From: Granulicella aggregans | GTDB lineage: Bacteria > Acidobacteriota > Terriglobia > Terriglobales > Acidobacteriaceae | DNA: 64,000 nt | Assembly: GCF_025685565.1 (NCBI RefSeq) | Contig: NZ_JAGSYE010000002.1 | Location: 1,352,591 to 1,416,590, forward strand | Reading direction: 5' to 3' | Position numbers and translations under genes: made by a program | Part shown: in pieces, positions 35,881-44,610 of the stretch | Layout: each line of letters begins with the position of its first letter | How positions within the stretch are numbered: position 1 is the stretch's first letter | The notes under the pieces: generated by a model | What the model saw: the letters and a program-made list of their open reading frames with translations, nothing else | Databases searched by the model: none | What the model was told of the DNA's origin: nothing

Positions 35881-35980
35881 AATCCGTCATCCTGAGCGGA
35901 GCGGTTCGCGGTTTTATCGCGAACTGCGGAGTCGAAGGACCCCGATATCGCTCATCCTGCCAAAGCCGCGGGAACCTTTT
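35881..35980 (-). repeat. dispersed repeat (type 1), copy C, inverted
   Basis: Read on the minus strand it shows AAAGGTTC, GATATCGGGGTCCTTCGACT and CGCTCAGGATGACGGATT, the same modules as copies B and D. Its central part differs (a GTTCGCGATAAAACCGCGAAC hairpin-like stretch). It starts 9 bases after the GIY-YIG stop codon. Confidence 0.65.
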
Positions 35981-36011
35981 GGCCGATACCGCTGGTGTGC
36001 TCAATCGGCAG

Positions 36012-36114
36012 AAAGGTTCGAGCGGTATGGGTGACGTTGGCAGTTTGGGGGTCCTTCGACTGCGTCCGACGCAAGAGCGCGCCGGACTCCGCTCAGGATG
36101 ACGGATTTGTGGAG
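36012..36114 (+). repeat. dispersed repeat (type 1), copy D
   Basis: It contains GAAAGGTTCGAGCGG, TATGGGTGACG, GGGGTCCTTCGACTGCGTCC, CAAGAGCGCGCCGGACTCCG and CTCAGGATGACGGATTTGTGG. It forms a direct repeat with copy B. It ends 25 bases before the stop of the convergent dehydrogenase-like gene. Confidence 0.75.
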
Positions 36115-36138
36115 GGCTGGTCTCAAAACACCAGGGTT

Positions 36139-36693
36139 TCAGGCGGGCTTGATGTTCTTCATCAGCATGGGGGCGTCGGGGTCGGGGACGAGCGTGGCGG
36201 GGAGATTTAGGGTGGCGAAGAAGACGCTCGCAGCTGAGAGGACTTTGGCGGAGGTGGATTCGGGATGGAGGAGGCGGATGCGGTCACCGGCAGCGAGGTC
36301 ACCGCGGAGAGCGAGGCAGCCGTCGGGGCGGTAGGTGCAGGACGCGAGGTCGGTGATGCTGAGGGCTTCGCTCGGGGTGCAGAGGATCGTTTTGGGCGGA
36401 GCCATGCGATCGATGAGACTGAAGATCTCTAGCTTGGATTCGAGTTCGTCCGGGACAAAGTCGATGGCGATGTCGGCGTCGCGAACGGCGTCTTCGACGG
36501 TAAGGGCGAAGGTCATGGAGCCTGTCGCGAGGTTGCCGGAGAGGTCGGAGAATTCGGCTTCGGCATGGCGGAGGTTGGCGGGCATGACGTCTTCGAGGAT
36601 CACGTCGAATCCGGCCTGGGCGCACCTTAAGGCAAAACGGCGACCGGCCTGTCCTGCACCGATCACCGCTACCTTGCGAATCTCTTCTGTCAC
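36139..36693 (-). CDS. 3-hydroxyacyl-CoA dehydrogenase NAD-binding domain protein (short form)
   Basis: This 184-residue protein consists of the Rossmann half of the 3-hydroxyacyl-CoA dehydrogenase family. KVAVIGAGQAGRRFALRCAQAG is at the N-terminus, followed by DADIAIDFVPDELESK and ILCTPSEALSITDLA. The C-terminal dimerisation and substrate domain of about 100 residues is absent. It may be a truncated enzyme, a single-domain oxidoreductase or a regulator. It lies 8 bases after a 61-residue gene with which it is probably co-transcribed. Confidence 0.7.
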   Translation of the reverse strand: MTEEIRKVAVIGAGQAGRRFALRCAQAGFDVILEDVMPANLRHAEAEFSDLSGNLATGSMTFALTVEDAVRDADIAIDFVPDELESKLEIFSLIDRMAPPKTILCTPSEALSITDLASCTYRPDGCLALRGDLAAGDRIRLLHPESTSAKVLSAASVFFATLNLPATLVPDPDAPMLMKNIKPA

Positions 36694-36701
36694 GTTGGTG
36701 G

Positions 36702-36887
36702 CTACTTCTTGGCTGCGACTGCCGTAACGACGGACTCGTAGCTGGGCTCGGCGGTCTTGATGTGGTCGGAGACGCGCTGGCGCTCTTCGTCGGTGAGCGA
36801 GGGGAGCACGGTAAGGATGCGGCGCAGGGTGACCGAGATATCGTCAACGTAGTTCATGGTGCGGATTGCTTCGCCGGAAAGCGGCAT
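36702..36887 (-). CDS. small hypothetical protein
   Basis: This 61-residue helical protein starts MPLSGEAIRTMNYVDD and contains TLRRILTVLPSLTDEERQ. A strong ribosome site (AAGGAG, seven bases before the ATG) and tight spacing to the next gene argue that it is translated. No family is recognised. Co-transcription with the short dehydrogenase-like protein is the only functional hint. Confidence 0.6.
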   Translation of the reverse strand: MPLSGEAIRTMNYVDDISVTLRRILTVLPSLTDEERQRVSDHIKTAEPSYESVVTAVAAKK

Positions 36888-36964
36888 CTTCGTACTCCTT
36901 CTTTTTGTGCAACGCCTGATTGTGTGGAACTACTCTGTGATTAGTCTAAATGGAGGATGGCAGC

Positions 36965-37006
36965 AGAGGCGAAATGCGGGGATCTTCGCTGCGCTCAGAA
37001 TGACGG
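36965..37006 (+). repeat. dispersed repeat (type 2), intergenic copy
   Basis: It begins AGAGGCGAAATGCGGGG and ends CTTCGCTGCGCTCAGAATGACGG. It is the shorter counterpart of the copy inside the M56 gene at 29971-30023. It lies between the 61-residue gene and malQ. Confidence 0.55.
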
Positions 37007-37077
37007 CAAGGACAAACAACGGCAAGAGCAGATCCTCCGACTTCGTCGAAGGATGACAAGGATTGAGCGATCACGAC

Positions 37078-38661
37078 CTAAGCGACGGAGCCTAGTTCGG
37101 CGCGTCTTGAAGCCTCTTCGGTGGGCTTGCCGGCTTCGTCGCCCTCAATGGGCTCCTGGTAGTTGTCGCGGTCGGTCATCTCCATCAGAGCGGCTAGCTG
37201 AGTTGAGAAGTCAGGATGCAGGGCGTTGGGGTGGTAGCGCCAGGTCCAGTTCCCTGCTGGCGCGGAGGGCGTGTTCATGCGGCCCTCGCTGCCAATGTGG
37301 AGGATGTCCTGGAGTGGGAAGATGCACAGGTTCGCGACCGAACGGGCGGCGGCTTTGATCATCGCCCAGTTGATCTCGCCGTCGTGATGGATGGTCTGTA
37401 GGTAGGTCTGGACCTTCTGCTTGTCGGTGTCGTTGAGGTCGTCGCGCCACCAGCCCTGGGTGGTGTTATTGTCGTGGGTTCCGGTGTAGGCAACGGTGTT
37501 GGGAACGTAGCGGTGGGGCAGGTAGAGATGGCCGCCGCGGTCGCCGAAGCCAAACTGGAGGATGCGCATGCCCGGCATGCCGAAGTGCTCGCGGAGCTCG
37601 TCGACCTCGGGGGTGATAACGCCTAGATCTTCGGCTACGAACGGGAGGTCGCCGAAGACCTCCTTGAGGCGCTGGAAGAGCTCGTGGCCGGGGGCCTTGA
37701 CCCACTGGCCGTTGATGGCGGTCTCTTCGTCGGCGGCGATGGACCAGTAGGCCTCGAAGCCGCGGAAGTGGTCGAGGCGGATGGTGTCGTAGAGGGCGAG
37801 CGAGCGGCGGATGCGGGAGACCCACCAGTCGAAGCCACGCTGTTTGAGCTCGCCCCATTTGTAGAGGGGGTTGCCCCAGCGCTGGCCGTTGGCGGAGAAG
37901 TAGTCCGGAGGCACGCCGGAGACGCGGATGGGAGCGCCGTTCTCGTCGAGCTCGAAGATCTCGGGGTGGGTCCAGACATCGGCGCTATCGTAGCTGACGA
38001 AGATGGCGACGTCGCCCATGATGCGTATGTCGCGGTCGCAGCAGTAGTCGCGGAGGGCCTTCCATTGCTCGGCGAAGAAGAACTGGACGACCTGCTCGAC
38101 GGCGAGTTCGCGGCCGTGGTCGGTGAGGACGGAGGTCATGGTGTCGTGCTCGCGGAGGGCGAACTCCTTGGGCCACTCGTGCCAGCTTGCGTAGCCGAAG
38201 CGGCGACGGAGGACTGCAAACTGGGCCCAGTCGGTGAGCCAGTAGCTGTTGTCCTGGCAGAACTTATGAAACTTCGCCTTCTCGTCATCGGTGGCGCGGT
38301 CGAGGAAGTTCCCTGCGGCCTCCTCGATGAGAGGGAGCTTGATGTCCATGGCCGCTCCGAAGTCGGCGGGGCCCTCGTGGCCGGGAAGACCTTGGATGCG
38401 GTCCCAGGAGATCCATCCGGCTTCGGCCAGCTTTTCGAGGCTGACGAGGATCGGGTTGCCCGCAAAGGCGGAGAGCGCGGAGTAGGGCGAGCTGCCGTAG
38501 CCGGTGGGGCTGAGCGGCAGGACCTGCCAGAGGCGCTGCTTCCCTGCTTCGAGGAAGTCGACGAAGGCGTAAGCAGCGGGACCGAAATCGCCTACACCAC
38601 CGTAGGAAGGGAGCGAGGTTACGTGAAGCAAGACACCTGACAGACGATCCGACTGCGCCAT
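37078..38661 (-). CDS. malQ: 4-alpha-glucanotransferase (amylomaltase)
   Basis: This 527-residue GH77 enzyme has the nucleophile region TIRLDHFRGFEAYW, the acid/base Glu in VAEDLGVITPEV and the third carboxylate in YTGTHDNNTTQGWW. It transfers glucan segments between maltodextrins during glycogen/maltose metabolism. The ATG at 38661 follows GGGAG and begins MAQSDRLSGVLLH; the longer frame to 38706 adds a non-conserved stretch. It is a single gene with a small spacer to ppiD. Confidence 0.95.
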   Translation of the reverse strand: MAQSDRLSGVLLHVTSLPSYGGVGDFGPAAYAFVDFLEAGKQRLWQVLPLSPTGYGSSPYSALSAFAGNPILVSLEKLAEAGWISWDRIQGLPGHEGPADFGAAMDIKLPLIEEAAGNFLDRATDDEKAKFHKFCQDNSYWLTDWAQFAVLRRRFGYASWHEWPKEFALREHDTMTSVLTDHGRELAVEQVVQFFFAEQWKALRDYCCDRDIRIMGDVAIFVSYDSADVWTHPEIFELDENGAPIRVSGVPPDYFSANGQRWGNPLYKWGELKQRGFDWWVSRIRRSLALYDTIRLDHFRGFEAYWSIAADEETAINGQWVKAPGHELFQRLKEVFGDLPFVAEDLGVITPEVDELREHFGMPGMRILQFGFGDRGGHLYLPHRYVPNTVAYTGTHDNNTTQGWWRDDLNDTDKQKVQTYLQTIHHDGEINWAMIKAAARSVANLCIFPLQDILHIGSEGRMNTPSAPAGNWTWRYHPNALHPDFSTQLAALMEMTDRDNYQEPIEGDEAGKPTEEASRRAELGSVA

Positions 38662-38776
38662 TCTCTTTTTCTCCCTCAGCAGAAGCGATGCAACAAACCG
38701 AGCCACTCACTCTAAATCCTGCAACTATCTTCTACTCTGTGATGCAGTTTGTCGTGTGGCTGCTGTAAATGAGAAA

Positions 38777-38817
38777 GGGCCTGCTGGCCGCCGATGGAAC
38801 TGGCGAGCAACAGGCCC
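38777..38817 (-). terminator. terminator of ppiD
   Basis: GGGCCTGCTG (38777-38786) pairs with CAACAGGCCC (38808-38817) with one G-T pair. On the minus strand the stem is followed by TTTCTCATTT. The 21-base loop is longer than usual. Confidence 0.65.
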
Positions 38818-38837
38818 GATGGTTGACTTACGAGAGA

Positions 38838-40817
38838 CTAGCCTCCGAAGGGCGAAGAGCCAGGAGCGGGCTGCTTCTGGGAGTACTTGATTGCGCCCTT
38901 CTTGGTATAAGTGTCGGTCAAGGTGCCGATGTAGACGCGGAAGATCTCTTCGCGCTGCGTGCTCAAAAGCTGCTCACGCGTTGCGTCGAAGTTCTTGGCG
39001 ATGTCTTCGGCTGTGGGCTCCTGCTTGTCGGTGACGGAGAGGACGATTCCGGTGGTGCCGTTGTTGATCGGTGCCGAGATCGCTCCCTTGGCAAGGGTGA
39101 AGGCGACCGAGGCCTGTCCGCTCATGGAGCCGACATCGGGAACCTGGCCGTCCTTGCCGACGAGTTCGCTGGTCTTGACGGGGACGTTCATCTCCGCTGC
39201 GGCCTTCTTGAGATCGTTGAGGACCTTGGCGCGATCGGCGAGCTTGGTCAGCTTCGCGTTCAGAAGCTGCGGGACCTGCTGCTCGCGGTAGTCATCGAGG
39301 ATGTGCGACTTGTACTCGGCGAAGTCAGGAGCATGCGCGGGCTTGACGTCGACCACCTGGAAGATGGCGAAGCCATCGCCGGTGGAGACACTAGCCGGAG
39401 CTGCGCCCTTGGCTGCGGAGAAGGACTGGGTAAGAAGCTGGGCTGGGTCGGCGACTCCGCCGATGACGCCATCCTTGCCGATGAAGTCGGTGGTGGTGGT
39501 CTTGAGGTTGTGAGCCGCGGCGGTCTTTTCGAGACCCTTGCTCTTGGCCTCTGCGGCGAGTTGGGCTGCGTAGCTCTGCTCGGCGGCGCCAGCCTTCTGC
39601 TGCTCAAGAAGCGGGACGATCTGTTCCTTCACTTCGGCAAGGGGCTTCGCGTGGGCGGAGTCCTTCGCTTCGGTCTGGATGATGTGGTAACCAAACTGCG
39701 AGCGAACGAGGTCAGAGGTCTCGCCGGGCTTGAGGGCCATGGCAGCCTTGGCGTACGCGGGGTCGAGACCAGCGGTGGGGATCATGGGAAGCTCGCCGCC
39801 TTGGGTCTTGCTGCCGGGATCGTCGGAGTTCTTGCTGGCGAGGTCGGCGAAGTTTCCACCAGCCTTGATCTGCTTCAGAATGTCAGCGGCCTTAGCTTTC
39901 GCGGCGGCATCGGTCTTAGCGTCAGCACCCGAAGGAACCTGGATGAGGATGTGGCGGGTCTTGACCTGCTCCTTGACCTGGTACTGGTCCTGATGCTGGT
40001 TATAGTAGGAGGCGATTTCGGCGTCGGTGACCTGCGGCTTGCCGCCAGGGAGGTTGGAGGCGTCGAAGCTGAAGTACTCGATCTTGCGCTGCTCGGGAAC
40101 CGCGGTCGCGTAACGCGAGGCGCTCTTCTTGAAGAAGTCCTGCAGCTCGGCGTCGCTGGGGTTGATGGTTTTGCGAATGTCATCGGCGGAGACGACGGCG
40201 TAGTCGAACTTCACCTTGGTGCCCTGAGTCTTGTAGGCCTCGCGGACGGCGTTATCCGAGACTGAAACCCCACCGGTAACGAGCGCCTGGAGGCGGTTGA
40301 GCTCCATGTCACCCTTGACCTGGCTTTCGAACTCGGCGCGGCTGAGCTGGAAGTAGGTCTGGACGAAGTTGATGTACTTATCGTCGCCGATGTACTGGCC
40401 GTTGGGGAAGATATAGCGGGCGAAGGAGCCGGTCTGGAGCTCGCGGGCGAGGTCGGCATCGCTGACCTGGAGGTGCATGCGGTCGGCTTCGTGCTGCAGG
40501 ATGGCGCGCTGGACGAGCATCTGGCCCGCGCGGGGAAGCAGGAACTGCAGGAAGCCCTCCGGCAGACGCTGCTGCTGGAGCTGCTGCTGCGCGATCTGGT
40601 TCACTTCGGAGGTCTTGATGTCGGTGGAGTCGCCGCTGAACTTGCCGAAGAAGCCGGGGTCGCGAACAGTGGCGAAGACGCCTGCGTTGCCGGCGGAGGC
40701 CGAGTTGTCGCCGATGCCGGGGATGAGGTAGGCCACCATGGAGAGGCACGCGGCACCGATAATGACGGCAAAGATGATCTTGGTTGCTTTATTGTCCTGT
40801 TGCAGAATGCGAATCAT
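38838..40817 (-). CDS. ppiD: PpiD/SurA-type peptidyl-prolyl cis-trans isomerase
   Basis: This is a 659-residue envelope chaperone. One N-terminal membrane helix (about residues 13-33) is followed by a SurA-N-like helical domain and a parvulin (PPIC) domain with RHILIQVPSG, GGNFADLASKNSDDPGS and FGYHIIQTEAK. A second PPIC-like region and a Gly/Pro tail come after it. It assists folding of exported proteins at the periplasmic face. The ATG at 40817 (MIRILQQDNKATK) is the family start; the frame upstream to 40925 is not conserved. Confidence 0.93.
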   Translation of the reverse strand: MIRILQQDNKATKIIFAVIIGAACLSMVAYLIPGIGDNSASAGNAGVFATVRDPGFFGKFSGDSTDIKTSEVNQIAQQQLQQQRLPEGFLQFLLPRAGQMLVQRAILQHEADRMHLQVSDADLARELQTGSFARYIFPNGQYIGDDKYINFVQTYFQLSRAEFESQVKGDMELNRLQALVTGGVSVSDNAVREAYKTQGTKVKFDYAVVSADDIRKTINPSDAELQDFFKKSASRYATAVPEQRKIEYFSFDASNLPGGKPQVTDAEIASYYNQHQDQYQVKEQVKTRHILIQVPSGADAKTDAAAKAKAADILKQIKAGGNFADLASKNSDDPGSKTQGGELPMIPTAGLDPAYAKAAMALKPGETSDLVRSQFGYHIIQTEAKDSAHAKPLAEVKEQIVPLLEQQKAGAAEQSYAAQLAAEAKSKGLEKTAAAHNLKTTTTDFIGKDGVIGGVADPAQLLTQSFSAAKGAAPASVSTGDGFAIFQVVDVKPAHAPDFAEYKSHILDDYREQQVPQLLNAKLTKLADRAKVLNDLKKAAAEMNVPVKTSELVGKDGQVPDVGSMSGQASVAFTLAKGAISAPINNGTTGIVLSVTDKQEPTAEDIAKNFDATREQLLSTQREEIFRVYIGTLTDTYTKKGAIKYSQKQPAPGSSPFGG

Positions 40818-40977
40818 GCTTGACTGACGACCTTCACTTCGCGCGGCGGACTCCCGAAAATATCTAGCGGGAGTGAGCGCGTACCTGGGATTTTGCGCGG
40901 CGGGTGGTGCTCTGGAAGCACTCATCCTGCCGACTGCAGGGCAAGCCTAAAGTATAAATCAGCAACGGGTAAAGGAA

Positions 40978-41009
40978 ATGGCCGCACCGGAAGGAACCGG
41001 TGCGGCCAT
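40978..41009 (-). terminator. terminator of the BON/glycine-zipper gene
   Basis: A perfect 13-bp stem pairs ATGGCCGCACCGG (40978-40990) with CCGGTGCGGCCAT (40997-41009). On the minus strand it is followed by TTTCCTTT. It lies 17 bases after the stop codon. Confidence 0.85.
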
Positions 41010-41026
41010 GCGATTTTTACCAAGCG

Positions 41027-42292
41027 TTAGTAAGGAGCGGGATAGTAGCCGGGACGTCCGTACGCGGGAGGGGGGACCGGGCGGCGCTGCAGATTCGCCT
41101 GCTGTACGCCGTAGCCAAGGCGATCCATCTCCTGCTGCGAGACGGTTACGACGTGGGCGGGCTGCACGAGGTGGAAGCTGATGATCGCCTCCGCAGGGAC
41201 GACGACATCGTTCCGGCCAGAGGCCGCCGAGGCGCCGATTCCGGCTCCTACGCCTGCCGCCGCGCCGATGGCCGCGCCGGCACCACCGCCAGCGAGAGCG
41301 CCGATCAGAGCTCCGAAACCACCAAGGCCGACGGCGCTGCCGACGGTCTGGCCGGTCTTGTCGCGACCATAGTGGGTCCAGGTATCAGAGACGATGGGAT
41401 AGTTGCGCCCGCTGAGCGAGACGGAGTTGAGCTGGAGAGCGAGCTGACCCTTGCCGCCGACTGCTCCTGAGGCGTTTGCCTGAACGATGGTTCCCTGGAC
41501 GGTTGCACCGCGGGGAATGGCGACCTCGCCATCGGCGATGACGTCGTTGAGGACAGTGCCGTCGAAGGCGGTGCCGGGCTTGATCAACTTGGCGATGAGA
41601 CCTTCGCTGAGACGCATACGGACGAGGGCTCCGCTGGGTATGGTGACCTCACGGCCGCCTTCCTGGGCTCCATACTGCGGCGGTTGCTGCTGAGAATAAG
41701 CGGACGGTTGACCTCCGCGATACGGCTGGCGGTACGCCGGAGGCGCGCCCTGGCCCTGGGGTTGAGGCGCATTGTTGCCGTACTGCCCGTTATCCGGAGG
41801 CGCGGGCGGCGACTGGTAGCCCGGTTCAGGAGCGCCCTGGGGCTGCTGGCTATTCTGTGCGGCGTCCGGAGGAGGAGCTACGGTTCCGTCCGATTGAAGG
41901 GTGGGGTTGGACCCTTGATCCTGCTGACCACTTGCCGGCTGAGGATAGGGTTGCGGCTGCCCGGATGGTGAGCCGACGTTGCGATCCGACGTCAGCGTGA
42001 GCTCATCGACGACTTTTTGCACCCCTTGCGCTCTTGAAGCAAGGTCTTCGGCCAGGACGCGTGTGGACTCGTCGCTGACGCTTCCGCTCAGGGTGACGGT
42101 GCCGTAAACGGTAGTCGTCTTAATCTGCTGGGTGGCAAGTTGGGGCGATCCGGCGAGGGCTCGAAGTACATTCGCTTCGACTTGAGCGTCTGACACTGTA
42201 TTCGCCTGGGCAACGGCCGTCGTTCCAGTGAAAACGGCACCGGCAATAGCGATCGCTCCGGCACCTGCGATCGAGAAGATCGTGCTTTTCAT
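41027..42292 (-). CDS. exported BON-domain protein with Pro/Gln-rich linker and glycine-zipper segment
   Basis: The 421-residue protein has a signal peptide (to about residue 30, TTAVAQA). A BON domain follows (VEANVLRALAGSPQL ... YGTVTLSGSVSDESTR), then about 100 residues rich in Pro, Gln and Gly. The C-terminal region has GREVTIPSGALVRMRL and an Ala/Gly zipper (GALIGALAGGGAGAAIGAAA). BON domains bind phospholipid membranes, and glycine zippers insert into them, so an envelope location is likely. GGAGGA places the start at 42292. Three segments are consistent with a stress-type outer-membrane or periplasmic protein. Confidence 0.8.
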   Translation of the reverse strand: MKSTIFSIAGAGAIAIAGAVFTGTTAVAQANTVSDAQVEANVLRALAGSPQLATQQIKTTTVYGTVTLSGSVSDESTRVLAEDLASRAQGVQKVVDELTLTSDRNVGSPSGQPQPYPQPASGQQDQGSNPTLQSDGTVAPPPDAAQNSQQPQGAPEPGYQSPPAPPDNGQYGNNAPQPQGQGAPPAYRQPYRGGQPSAYSQQQPPQYGAQEGGREVTIPSGALVRMRLSEGLIAKLIKPGTAFDGTVLNDVIADGEVAIPRGATVQGTIVQANASGAVGGKGQLALQLNSVSLSGRNYPIVSDTWTHYGRDKTGQTVGSAVGLGGFGALIGALAGGGAGAAIGAAAGVGAGIGASAASGRNDVVVPAEAIISFHLVQPAHVVTVSQQEMDRLGYGVQQANLQRRPVPPPAYGRPGYYPAPY

Positions 42293-42569
42293 ACTTCCTC
42301 CACAAAGTGCTGAAGCCAAGTCTCGCACTGGCACCTCAGCGCTATCACTTATGCAGACGCAAAATCTGACGAATAGTTACGGTCCAGGCAGAAGAATACC
42401 GCGATCGAAGGCACCCTGCCGACCGAATTGAGCAGCAGTCGCAGGTACGCACGGCGTCGCTCGGGGTTTAGGCGGCTATAGACGAATTCTATGCAGATCC
42501 ACGCTGCAGACCATCCCTCGCCGGGAACCCATCTGCCGAGAGTGGATAAGTCCAACCACCTATGTCGGA
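42293..42569. other. non-coding stretch before tRNA-fMet
   Basis: No convincing gene is visible. A 68-codon minus-strand frame (42349-42555) has no ribosome site and no recognisable family. A half copy of the island operator arm (CTTATGC) occurs at 42348 without its partner. Confidence 0.4.
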
Positions 42570-42598
42570 TTGACCCCGGTCCCTGACAGCGCTATACT
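42570..42598 (+). promoter_or_regulatory. sigma-70 promoter of tRNA-fMet
   Basis: TTGACC (42570-42575) and TATACT (42593-42598) are separated by 17 bases. The expected start point at 42604-42606 coincides with the 5' end of the mature tRNA, so the leader is very short or absent. Confidence 0.8.
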
Positions 42599-42603
42599 CG
42601 GAA

Positions 42604-42680
<77 letters not shown>

Positions 42681-42754
42681 ACCAAATCAACAAGTTACGA
42701 AAGTCTGGAAATGCTGACAGACTCCCATAAACTCCCAATAGCAAAAAGTGGAGT

Positions 42755-44029
42755 TTAGGCGCTCGCTTTCAACGGCTTGAGCACCATCTCTACCACCTTC
42801 CCATTCGCTTCCCGCTTCGATGACGACATGGCCTGTCCATAGACGTTCATCGTCGTCTGGATGGAAGCGTGTCGCATCAGCTCCTGCTGCACCTTCATCG
42901 GAGCTCCGGTCTCGTCCAGCCACGAACGATACGTGTGGCGGAACGTGTGCCAGCCGATGGTCCCGTACTTGCCGGAGTTCTTCACGCGCGTCTCGTGCAA
43001 AAGCATACGAACGCCGTTTCCGGTTTTCTGATCCTGGTTACACCAGACACCAGGTGCTGCCCCGCAGGTCGGACATTCCACCACACAGCAACCCGAGGGG
43101 CGAAGATGCCGCTTCTGGATCTCTGTGGGATAGTAGGGCCGGTTCGTTCTCGGGTTAGCAAAGACCCAGCCTTCTTCCGTGGCCACAGCGTGCGTGCTCC
43201 ACTTCAGAACGATCTCGGTCAAGGACGGATGCAGAGGAACATAGTCCTGGGAGTATTCGGTCTTGACGTCATCCACCCTGCCGTTCACAAAGCTGCGCTG
43301 AACGAGAAGCTGGTTTTTGTCGAAATCGAAATCGTCCCATTGAAGCGCCGCGATCTCGCTCACGCGAAGACCGAGACATTGGGCAATCTGTACCATCGTG
43401 CGCCACGGTTCTTGCAGTGTCGCGACGATGAGTTTGAACTCCTCCACAGTGAGCGAAGTTGGGCGTTGCCGGCGCTTGCTGCCACCTTTCACGCGAACCA
43501 ACGCAATCGGGTTTCGGCGCTCGTTGAAGAGTTCCCACCGCGTGGCGCACTCGAACATCAAGTGCATCACGCTACGGATGTGGGCCTTCGACTTCGGAGC
43601 CATAGAAAGGTTCTTCAACCAATCCTCGACCGCCATAGGCCGGATCTTTTCGAGCAGATAGTCGCCCCATCTAGGCCTGAGGTAGTTCTTGATATTCGAG
43701 CGGTAAGACTTCGCCGTCGAATACCGTTCTGGCAGTTCTTCCTCAAGGTAGCGGTCGCATATCGCGCCGAACGTGACCACGGCCATGGACTGCTGTGGAG
43801 TTTCAGAGTTGAGTTTTAGGAGAAGAGCTTCAACCGCCCTTTGTGCGAGAGCCTTGGTACCGTACTTCTCGACCGAGCCCACGGTAGCAGTCCTCCGCTG
43901 TCGTGTGCCGTTCTCGATCGTTTCGTAGTACCGAAACTCCCAGGCGTCTGATCCCTTCGCCCGCTTCTTGCGTGTAAGACTTCCGAACTGGTAACGCGCT
44001 CGTGATATCAAGATTCCTCCTCGACTCAC
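42755..44029 (-). CDS. int: tyrosine recombinase (integrase) with inserted zinc-knuckle-like motif
   Basis: The 424-residue phage-type integrase has an N-terminal arm-binding part, a core-binding SAM-like domain (about 85-180) and a catalytic domain. The active-site residues are R222 (GLRVSEIAALQW), H361-x2-R364 (HTFRH), H387 (MRHASIQTT) and Y397. Between the first Arg and the HxxR pair lies an unusual insertion with C319, C322, C330 and H345 (ECPTCGAAPGVWC ... LLHETR), which looks like a small zinc-binding module. It would recombine the element with the tRNA-fMet site 74 bases away. Confidence 0.93.
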   Translation of the reverse strand: MSRGGILISRARYQFGSLTRKKRAKGSDAWEFRYYETIENGTRQRRTATVGSVEKYGTKALAQRAVEALLLKLNSETPQQSMAVVTFGAICDRYLEEELPERYSTAKSYRSNIKNYLRPRWGDYLLEKIRPMAVEDWLKNLSMAPKSKAHIRSVMHLMFECATRWELFNERRNPIALVRVKGGSKRRQRPTSLTVEEFKLIVATLQEPWRTMVQIAQCLGLRVSEIAALQWDDFDFDKNQLLVQRSFVNGRVDDVKTEYSQDYVPLHPSLTEIVLKWSTHAVATEEGWVFANPRTNRPYYPTEIQKRHLRPSGCCVVECPTCGAAPGVWCNQDQKTGNGVRMLLHETRVKNSGKYGTIGWHTFRHTYRSWLDETGAPMKVQQELMRHASIQTTMNVYGQAMSSSKREANGKVVEMVLKPLKASA

Positions 44030-44102
44030 GGCACGAATGGCTGTTCTAAGGGTAGCCGAGAGCGGGCCGCTTTATCTGCGGAAAACATGGTTTTTCGGGG
44101 GG

Positions 44103-44336
44103 TTAGCCAGCTTGCTTCTGGTCGATCCAATGGTCGATTGCGGAGGCCCGGAAGCGCCAGAGCTTGCCCACCTGGACGCCTGTGATTTGGCCCCGAAGCA
44201 CCATGCGCTGAAGGGTGCGGGGATGAACTCCGAGCAGGGCTGCTGCGGCATGACTATCCAGTAGGGCTTCCACGCCGGCCCGGCCAACGATGGGGAGCAG
44301 ACGCTCAGATGCGGGTGGTTTTTTCTCGTCGAACAT
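44103..44336 (-). CDS. excisionase-like helix-turn-helix protein
   Basis: This 77-residue protein has a MerR/excisionase-type winged helix (DSHAAAALLGVHPRTLQRMV ... VGKLWRFRASAIDHWID). AGGAGG sits five bases before the ATG. Such proteins bend DNA at attachment sites and favour excision. The gene follows the LysR-box palindrome (44409) and precedes the integrase gene on the same strand with a 73-base gap, so one promoter may serve both. Confidence 0.85.
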   Translation of the reverse strand: MFDEKKPPASERLLPIVGRAGVEALLDSHAAAALLGVHPRTLQRMVLRGQITGVQVGKLWRFRASAIDHWIDQKQAG

Positions 44337-44384
44337 CCAGACCTCCTAGTACGTGAGTTGAAGGTGAAGGTTTTCGAGATCGAA

Positions 44385-44429
44385 GTCCAATGAGTTTCCA
44401 AGACCTCGCTTATGCACCGGACGCATAAG
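44385..44429. promoter_or_regulatory. LysR-type box upstream of the excisionase gene
   Basis: The perfect inverted repeat CTTATGC-N7-GCATAAG (44409-44429) contains T-N11-A (T44413, A44425), the hallmark of LysR sites. Eight bases to its left is GTCCAATGAGTTTCCA (44385-44400). Both the palindrome and this block recur at 55650-55693. It lies between the divergent excisionase and lysR genes. Confidence 0.75.
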
Positions 44430-44610
44430 TGCAGACTTTGACAGGCAGAAAGTTAAGGTCGGGCGGCGTCCGCAATGTCAATGGCGCGGGGGGAATCAAA
44501 GTTGACAACAGCCTCGCCGCCTGTGGAAAATGGTGTTCCGGCGGTGGAGAACGTCGCCATTACTGCTGCTGGAATGTTGATCCCTATTTCAAAGAGATTG
44601 GGGACGGGCC

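Noticed and set aside
37684..38640. Plus-strand open frame antisense to malQ
   Set aside because: Composition typical of an antisense shadow; malQ catalytic motifs are on the minus strand.
38769..40265. Long plus-strand open frame (498 codons) antisense to ppiD
   Set aside because: Gly/Val/Leu/Asp-rich translation without motifs, fully covered by the ppiD gene with clear family motifs on the other strand. GC-rich antisense frames are commonly open.
42349..42555. 68-codon minus-strand frame before tRNA-fMet
   Set aside because: No ribosome site, family or export signal; kept only as part of a non-coding entry.
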